Positions 14,598 to 18,859 of a stretch of 18,859 nucleotides of DNA are shown piece by piece. The translations under genes were made by a program, and so were the position numbers. The stretch is from Bacteroidales bacterium UBA2295 (GTDB lineage: Bacteria > Bacteroidota > Bacteroidia > Bacteroidales > Tenuifilaceae). Positions within the stretch are counted from its first letter, which is position 1, and every line of letters begins with the position of its first letter. Location of the stretch: the NCBI GenBank assembly GCA_002345825.1, contig DDWD01000116.1, forward strand, positions 1 to 18,859, written 5' to 3'. The notes beneath the pieces are model-generated. The model ran no database searches. It saw only the letters and a program-made list of their open reading frames with translations, and was not told where the DNA came from.

Positions 14598-15113
14598 ATG
14601 ATTTATTCGAAAATCATTGCTACTCCAATTGGATCTATGTTAGCCTGTTCGGTTGATGAGGGTATTTGTTTGCTCGAGTTTTCCGATAATCAGAATTTTG
14701 AATTTGAGCTAAAAAAGTTGGCTGAAGAGCTAACCGATACAATATCAGAGCATAGCTGTAATGTTATTGAATTGCTTGAAAAGCAACTATGTGAATACTT
14801 CGAGGGCAAAAGAAAAAATTTTACTATACCACTACATCTAATTGGTACCGATTTTCAGAAAAGAGTTTGGAATACTCTTCTGGATATCAACTTTGGTAAA
14901 ACGATTTCCTATAAGGAGCAAGCACTGGCTCTAGGTGATATTAAAGCGATTAGGGCAGTAGCCAGCGCAAATGGTGCTAACAGAATCCCAATTGTAATTC
15001 CTTGCCATAGAGTTGTTGGCTCAAACGGAAAGCTTACTGGTTATAGTGGGAGGGTATGGCATAAGGAGTTCCTACTCGATTTTGAAAATCGGCAGTATAT
15101 AATCAACTTATAG
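14598..15113 (+). CDS. ogt: Methylated-DNA--protein-cysteine S-methyltransferase
   Basis: A 171-aa O6-alkylguanine-DNA alkyltransferase. It moves the alkyl group from O6-methylguanine (and O4-methylthymine) in DNA onto its own cysteine, a suicide repair reaction. The acceptor is Cys136 in the invariant IPCHRVVG (134-141). The DNA-binding helix-turn-helix lies just before it, with FGKTISYKEQALALG (99-113) and AVASANGANRIPIVI holding the asparagine hinge. LTGYSGRVWHKEFLLDFE closes the domain. The N-terminal ~75 residues are the variable domain. There is no AdaA-type regulatory domain, so it is a constitutive-type Ogt. It has no SOS-like site that I can see. It sits within the run of small unknown genes, which hints that the cluster deals with reactive or alkylating chemicals; that link is inferred. 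Confidence 0.95.
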   Translation: MIYSKIIATPIGSMLACSVDEGICLLEFSDNQNFEFELKKLAEELTDTISEHSCNVIELLEKQLCEYFEGKRKNFTIPLHLIGTDFQKRVWNTLLDINFGKTISYKEQALALGDIKAIRAVASANGANRIPIVIPCHRVVGSNGKLTGYSGRVWHKEFLLDFENRQYIINL

Positions 15114-15136
15114 CAGTTCAAAAAAAAGCATACCCA

Positions 15137-16048
15137 ATGATAGAAATAGGAAAAACCCCACTTTTCAAGTTGGAAAGACTTGTAGAACCCGGAATGGCCG
15201 ACATTTACGTTAAGTATGAGGGTGCTAATCCAACTGGCAGTATGAAGGATAGAATGGCACTCTCAATGATTGAAGGTGCCGAGCGTAGGGGAGAATTGAA
15301 AAAGGGGGGAACCGTTGTAGAGTATACTGGTGGAAGCACAGGCAGTTCATTGGCAATGGTTTGTGCAGTGAAAGGTTACAAAGCCCATTTCGTTTCTTCC
15401 GAAGCTTTTTCAGATGAAAAGCTTCAAACAATGCGTGCCTTTGGTGCTCACCTGGAGATTATTCCCAGCGTAAATGGAAAGATCACTGCCAAGCTAATCG
15501 ACGATATGGTAAAAAGAGCAAAAGAGATTAGCAAGAATCCCAATACTTCCTGGACCGATCAATTTAATAATGTTGATAACCGTAATGCATACCATAAAAT
15601 GGCAAGGGAAATAATTGCCGAACTAGGAACGGATATCGATGAGTTTATTACTGGCGTAGGAACTGGTGGCTCATTCTCTGGCAATGCAGAGGTTTTTAAA
15701 AAAGAAATACCAAAGATTCGTTGCCTTGCCATTGAACCATATTTTGTTCGTTCACTTTCGGGTGGCGATACATCTGGAATACACAAGCTCGAGGGTATTG
15801 GTGCTGGTTTTATTCCCTCAATTTGCCGAATTGATTTAGCCGATGAAATTATTGCAGTTAAGGATGAGGATGCAATTGAAACAGCAAGAAAACTAGCCCG
15901 ATTAGAGGGAATTTTTGGAGGCACAACATCAGGCGCAAATGTTTGGGCTGCAATTCAACGGGCAAAAGAATTAGGATCGGGCAAAAGGATTGTTACAATT
16001 ATTGTAGATTCGGGGTTGAAATACCTTAAGGGCAACTTGTATCGATAG
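15137..16048 (+). CDS. Cysteine synthase-like PLP-dependent enzyme
   Basis: A 303-aa fold-type II PLP enzyme of the cysteine synthase/cystathionine beta-synthase family. The Schiff-base lysine is K37 in NPTGSMKDRMA. The phosphate-binding loop is GVGTGGSFSG (173-182), and GIHKLEGIGAGFIP (214-227) and DSGLKYL (291-297) match the CysK layout. The substrate loop reads VEYTGGSTGSSLA (61-73) instead of the CysK TSGNTG, replacing with serine the asparagine that normally touches the PLP ring hydroxyl. I recognise this as a separate subfamily often annotated generically as cysteine synthase. Whether it makes cysteine from O-acetylserine is uncertain. It is cytosolic. It lies 23 bases after ogt, in the same direction, and the beta-lactamase start follows 52 bases later. 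Confidence 0.88.
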   Translation: MIEIGKTPLFKLERLVEPGMADIYVKYEGANPTGSMKDRMALSMIEGAERRGELKKGGTVVEYTGGSTGSSLAMVCAVKGYKAHFVSSEAFSDEKLQTMRAFGAHLEIIPSVNGKITAKLIDDMVKRAKEISKNPNTSWTDQFNNVDNRNAYHKMAREIIAELGTDIDEFITGVGTGGSFSGNAEVFKKEIPKIRCLAIEPYFVRSLSGGDTSGIHKLEGIGAGFIPSICRIDLADEIIAVKDEDAIETARKLARLEGIFGGTTSGANVWAAIQRAKELGSGKRIVTIIVDSGLKYLKGNLYR

Positions 16049-16100
16049 CTCAATATCAACGATGCAAAGTTTTCTATCCATTTATCTAAAAAATAAAAAA

Positions 16101-16853
16101 ATGATTAAAAGGGGAGTTTTTCTAATAATTAGCCTACTAATTGGTACGGTTTCCACATTTGCCCAGCCCGATAGTAGAATTGAAATTGACGATGATATTC
16201 AATTGATTCACCTTAAGGGTTCAGTATATGTTCATGTTAGTTGGCATTATATTGAAAACTATGGTCGTTTCCCTTCAAACGGACTCATTGTTATTAAGCG
16301 TGGACAAGCCTTGATGGTTGATACACCTATGGATAATGACAAGACAGAGAGGATTGCAAGGTTTCTAATGGATTCAATGTCGGTTGAACTCACTCAATTG
16401 ATAATTGGTCATTTTCACGACGATTGTTTGGGCGGACTTGAGTATCTGCAAAGTATTGGGGTTAAATCAATAGCAAATTCAAGAACTATTGATAAATGTA
16501 AGGAGCTGCAGCTGCCAGTTCCAACAACATCATTCACCGATTCCTTAGCTATCGATTTTAATGGAGAACTCATTGATTGCAGATTCTTTGGTGCAGGCCA
16601 CTCATTTGACAATATCACCGTTTGGTTGCCGAGCCAAAAAATACTATTTGGTGGTTGCCTTATTAAGTCAATGGATTCAAAAGGGCTCGGAAACCTATCG
16701 GATGCAGTTGTTCCCGAATGGGACTTCACGGTAAAAAATCTTATGGCAAAATATCCTGATATTGAAAAGGTCATTCCTGGTCATGGCGATTTTGGTGGTG
16801 CCGAACTGCTAAGTCATACCATTAGATTGGTTCAAAATGAACGTGCAAAATAA
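16101..16853 (+). CDS. Subclass B1 metallo-beta-lactamase, CcrA/CfiA-like
   Basis: Counting from the ATG at 16101 gives 250 aa, a length close to CcrA of Bacteroides fragilis (about 249 aa). An upstream in-frame ATG (16062) would put 13 charged residues ahead of the signal peptide and is unlikely. The signal peptide is MIKRGVFLIISLLIGTVSTF with cleavage near AQ. All subclass B1 zinc ligands are present: His104, His106 and His167 for Zn1; Asp108, Cys186 and His228 for Zn2 (HFHDD, GAGHS, GGCLIKS, PGHGD). Lys189 and Asn198 occupy the usual carboxylate- and oxyanion-binding positions (GGCLIKS, LGNLSDA). It would be a periplasmic zinc enzyme hydrolysing beta-lactams, possibly carbapenems. Spectrum cannot be read from sequence. 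It sits inside the operon-like cluster, not beside mobile elements. Confidence 0.9.
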   Translation: MIKRGVFLIISLLIGTVSTFAQPDSRIEIDDDIQLIHLKGSVYVHVSWHYIENYGRFPSNGLIVIKRGQALMVDTPMDNDKTERIARFLMDSMSVELTQLIIGHFHDDCLGGLEYLQSIGVKSIANSRTIDKCKELQLPVPTTSFTDSLAIDFNGELIDCRFFGAGHSFDNITVWLPSQKILFGGCLIKSMDSKGLGNLSDAVVPEWDFTVKNLMAKYPDIEKVIPGHGDFGGAELLSHTIRLVQNERAK

Positions 16854-16865
16854 AACCTATTTACT

Positions 16866-17435
16866 ATGCCCGACTATAACAAGCAATGGGATAATGAGTT
16901 GGCAATTCTCAAGTCAATAATTCAGAAAACTGGTTTGCAAATGGCCATAAAGTGGGGTGCTGAGGTGTATACCCACAAGGGTAAAAATGTGGTTAGCTAC
17001 TACGGTTTTAAAAACTACTTTGCAATTTGGTTCTACAATGGAGTTTTTCTTGACGATAAGCACAATGTTTTAGTAAATGCGCAGAACAATAAAACCAAGG
17101 CATTGCGCCAATGGCGATTTACTTCGAAGGAAGAGATTGATGAGAACCTTATTCTTAAGTACATACACGAAGCCATTAAGAATGAGGATGAAGGGAAAGT
17201 ATGGAAACCCGAAAAATCTACCGAGCTAAACATCCCCAATGCATTGACAGAGGCCTTTAAAAGTGATAAGGAGATTGAGAAGGCCTTTAAAGAGCTAACC
17301 TTTTACAAGCAAAAGGAATACGTTGAGCACATTGATGCCGCAAAACGTGAGGAGACTAAACTGGCCCGAATTGACAAGATTATCCCAATGATTCTCCAAG
17401 GTATTGGGCTAAACGATAAGTACAAAAAATTATAA
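16866..17435 (+). CDS. YdeI-type protein (DUF1801-like domain plus OmdA-like C-terminus)
   Basis: A 189-aa soluble protein with the two-part layout of Bacillus YdeI-type proteins. Residues about 12-105 form a DUF1801-like domain: LQMAIKWGAEVYTHKGKNVV (24-43), FKNYFAIWFYNGVFLDD (48-64) and the aligned RQWRFTSKEEID. Residues about 118-180 are an OmdA-like helical tail with ELNIPNALTEAF (120-131) and AKREETKLARIDKIIPMILQ (159-178), then the GIGLND ending. The function is unknown; relatives are linked by name to antimicrobial-peptide or bacteriocin tolerance. It is the last gene of the plus-strand cluster, 12 bases after the beta-lactamase, and faces pdxB across 133 bases. It is a paralogue in architecture rather than a copy of the OmdA gene at 12257. 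Confidence 0.88.
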   Translation: MPDYNKQWDNELAILKSIIQKTGLQMAIKWGAEVYTHKGKNVVSYYGFKNYFAIWFYNGVFLDDKHNVLVNAQNNKTKALRQWRFTSKEEIDENLILKYIHEAIKNEDEGKVWKPEKSTELNIPNALTEAFKSDKEIEKAFKELTFYKQKEYVEHIDAAKREETKLARIDKIIPMILQGIGLNDKYKKL

Positions 17436-17544
17436 GGTCTTATTTTTGCTTTTCAAGGTTTTAAATAGAAAAAGAGGTTATTTAGGTTTTTTTATTAACG
17501 AAGGCTTTGTATACGGACGTATCAATCAAAGTCAAGTTAGTTAA

Positions 17545-17579
17545 AAATCTTAACATTTTTTTGATTCTTTAAAAGATTT
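17545..17579 (-). terminator. Weak hairpin at the end of pdxB
   Basis: On the minus strand AAATCTT (17579-17573) and AAGATTT (17551-17545) can form a 7-bp AT-rich stem around a 21-base loop, followed by two more U residues. The first arm overlaps the last codons of pdxB. The stem is weak, so this is only a possible terminator. Confidence 0.2.
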
Positions 17580-18702
17580 GTAATCTATATCCTAAGTTTT
17601 GAATCAATACTTTTTGGGGACTTGATACACTCCTTGCAATTATTTTCAAGTTTTCCGGTTCTCTGCGAATGGGGTACGTTTCCCTTTGCTGCTCGAATGT
17701 TTGGGGCAATTTCTTAAGCTTTTCTGAATCAAGCATGATGTTGTAAGCAAAAGCACTTAGCTCGCTAAAAATTTGCTCCTTGGATTTATCATTGCAATTT
17801 ATTGTCAGGCTACTTTGCTTGGCCTGCGGTACGTTGGCGGGTTGCCAATTATCCATCCCAAGGTTAAAATACTTGCTTATGGCCTGCACGCTCATGGCCG
17901 TTCCGTTGGCCTTGCCATCGGCGGAGTAGCCTGCAATATGGGGCGTGGCAATATGTGCCAGTTCAAGCAATTTTAGGTTGATATTGGGTTCGTTTTCCCA
18001 CACATCAATTACGGCACCCCCAAGATGCTTGCTTTCGAGGGCATATATAAGCGATTGTGTTTCCGCTACTTCGCCCCGCGATGTGTTTATTAACCAAGCA
18101 CCATGTTTCGTTTTGGTAAAGAAATCGGCATTGGCCAAATGGAAAGTTTTGTCAATGCCTTGGTGGGAGAGGGGAACGTGCATTGTGATGATATCCGATT
18201 GGGCAATTAGCGTTTCAATATCGGTAAAATCGCTCTTGCCCTCAATACGCTCGCGCGGTGGGTCGTTAAGCAGAGTTTTTACGCCAAGAGTTTTGGCCAT
18301 AGCGGCCACCTTAGAACCCACGTTACCAACTCCAATTACTCCAAGAGTAATATCCTTAAATGATTTTTTCTCAATTCTGATAATTTCGGCCAACGCCGAT
18401 GCAATGTACTGCTTAACCGAGCCCGAGTTGCAGCCCGGTGCGTTTGTCCACTTAATCCCGTGGGCATCGCAGTAAGCGGCATCAATATGGTCGTAACCAA
18501 TGGTAGCCGAGGCTATAAATTTTACCGATGTTCCGTGTAGCAACTCCCTGTTGCACTTGGTGCGGGTACGTATAATTAGCGCATCGGTATCTACAAGATG
18601 TTCGCGAGTGATTTTGTTTCCGGGGAGGGATACTATATTAGCCTTTTGTTTAAATGCTCCTTCAAGGAATGGGATTTTATTGTCGGTTACAATCTTTAAC
18701 AT
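17569..18702 (-). CDS. pdxB: 4-phosphoerythronate dehydrogenase
   Basis: A 377-aa NAD-dependent D-2-hydroxyacid dehydrogenase of the PdxB type. It oxidises 4-phosphoerythronate to 2-oxo-3-hydroxy-4-phosphobutanoate, the second step of the DXP-dependent pyridoxal phosphate pathway. The nucleotide-binding loop is GVIGVGNVGS (121-130). Catalytic Arg209 (NTSRGE), Glu238 (WENEP) and His255 (TPHIAGYSADGKA) lie at the spacing seen in E. coli PdxB. The N-terminal SATIGYDHID block (65-74) and the C-terminal extension of about 90 residues (DUF3410-type dimerisation domain, ending YRLQIF) separate PdxB from SerA-like relatives. Length is typical. It is transcribed alone, convergent with the YdeI gene. 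A -7 box lies 25 bases upstream of its ATG. Confidence 0.95.
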   Translation of the reverse strand: MLKIVTDNKIPFLEGAFKQKANIVSLPGNKITREHLVDTDALIIRTRTKCNRELLHGTSVKFIASATIGYDHIDAAYCDAHGIKWTNAPGCNSGSVKQYIASALAEIIRIEKKSFKDITLGVIGVGNVGSKVAAMAKTLGVKTLLNDPPRERIEGKSDFTDIETLIAQSDIITMHVPLSHQGIDKTFHLANADFFTKTKHGAWLINTSRGEVAETQSLIYALESKHLGGAVIDVWENEPNINLKLLELAHIATPHIAGYSADGKANGTAMSVQAISKYFNLGMDNWQPANVPQAKQSSLTINCNDKSKEQIFSELSAFAYNIMLDSEKLKKLPQTFEQQRETYPIRREPENLKIIARSVSSPQKVLIQNLGYRLQIF

Positions 18703-18727
18703 TTGTGACTTCTTAAATTATGCAATA

Positions 18728-18735
18728 CAAAGATA
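18728..18735 (-). promoter_or_regulatory. Candidate -7 box for pdxB
   Basis: The minus strand reads TATCTTTG, an exact match to TAnnTTTG and the third copy of this octamer in the window. It lies 25 bases before the pdxB ATG at 18702. No TTTG stands at the -33 position; only a T-rich stretch is found there. The rest of the sequence to 18859 is AT-rich, with no gene visible and a 7-bp inverted repeat (18763-18769 with 18792-18798). Confidence 0.5.
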
Positions 18736-18859
18736 GTATTTAGCCTTATTTTGAATAATGTGAAGTTGAAAAGTTGGAAGGGTAAACTAACTCAACTTTC
18801 GCATACAATTTGATTCCGTGATATATAGTCAAATATTTATTCTTAATACTTATATGTAT

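Noticed and set aside
10402..17435. Cluster as a genomic island or integron
   Set aside because: No integrase, IS end, tRNA gene or att-like direct repeat was seen at either border.
17432..17450. Possible terminator after the YdeI gene (ATAA-GGTC-TTAT followed by TTTT)
   Set aside because: Four A-T pairs overlapping the stop codon are too weak to call.
17511..17522. ATACG-GA-CGTAT inverted repeat in the convergent gap
   Set aside because: The two-base loop and short arms without a U-run do not make a terminator; it could be chance or an isolated site.
17945..18475. 176-codon plus-strand open frame opposite pdxB
   Set aside because: The minus-strand pdxB frame has all catalytic residues; this frame is its shadow.

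Overview
The window looks like a chromosomal segment of a member of the Bacteroidota, probably close to Bacteroidales. The signs are Bacteroidetes-type promoters (TAnnTTTG boxes) in front of several genes, few classical Shine-Dalgarno sites, a TonB-dependent receptor with an N-terminal CarboxypepD_reg-like domain, the receptor/PnuT/thiamine pyrophosphokinase arrangement typical of this phylum, and a CcrA-like metallo-beta-lactamase. I see no IS element, phage gene, CRISPR array, tRNA or rRNA.

Left edge (1-1425): a ThiF/MoeB/HesA-family adenylyltransferase cut by the window boundary runs leftwards. The branched-chain aminotransferase gene ilvE runs rightwards and ends in a strong hairpin terminator shared with the operon facing it.

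Thiamine salvage operon (5499-1430, minus strand): a promoter sits almost on top of a TPP riboswitch aptamer. A long leader follows, whose start-codon region can pair with an upstream arm in a 13-position near-perfect inverted repeat. Then come a TonB-dependent receptor, an unusual heptamer-repeat hairpin, a PnuC-family transporter (PnuT type) and thiamine pyrophosphokinase. Together they would bring thiamine across the outer membrane, then the inner membrane, and trap it as TPP, which shuts the operon down.

Minus-strand transport block (10187-5573): an exported C69 dipeptidase and an AbgT-family transporter form a two-gene operon with a clear terminator, followed by a separately promoted MFS transporter.

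Plus-strand cluster (10402-17435): eleven closely spaced genes in one direction with no evident internal terminator. They encode DUF4256, an exported DUF6265-YCII fusion, DUF2200, an OmdA/YdeI protein, DUF1801, a tandem SRPBCC protein, a PhnB-like VOC protein, an O6-alkylguanine-DNA alkyltransferase, a cysteine-synthase-fold PLP enzyme, a subclass B1 metallo-beta-lactamase with all zinc ligands, and a second YdeI-type protein. Most of these families have no assigned function. Such a long single run of them is the most unexplained part of the window, and a detoxification or stress-defence role is only an inference. The divergent gap in front of it (10188-10401) is rich in palindromes.

Right edge (17569-18859): pdxB (pyridoxal phosphate biosynthesis) faces the cluster from the other strand and has a -7 box upstream. 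The last ~125 bases are AT-rich and hold no gene that I can see.
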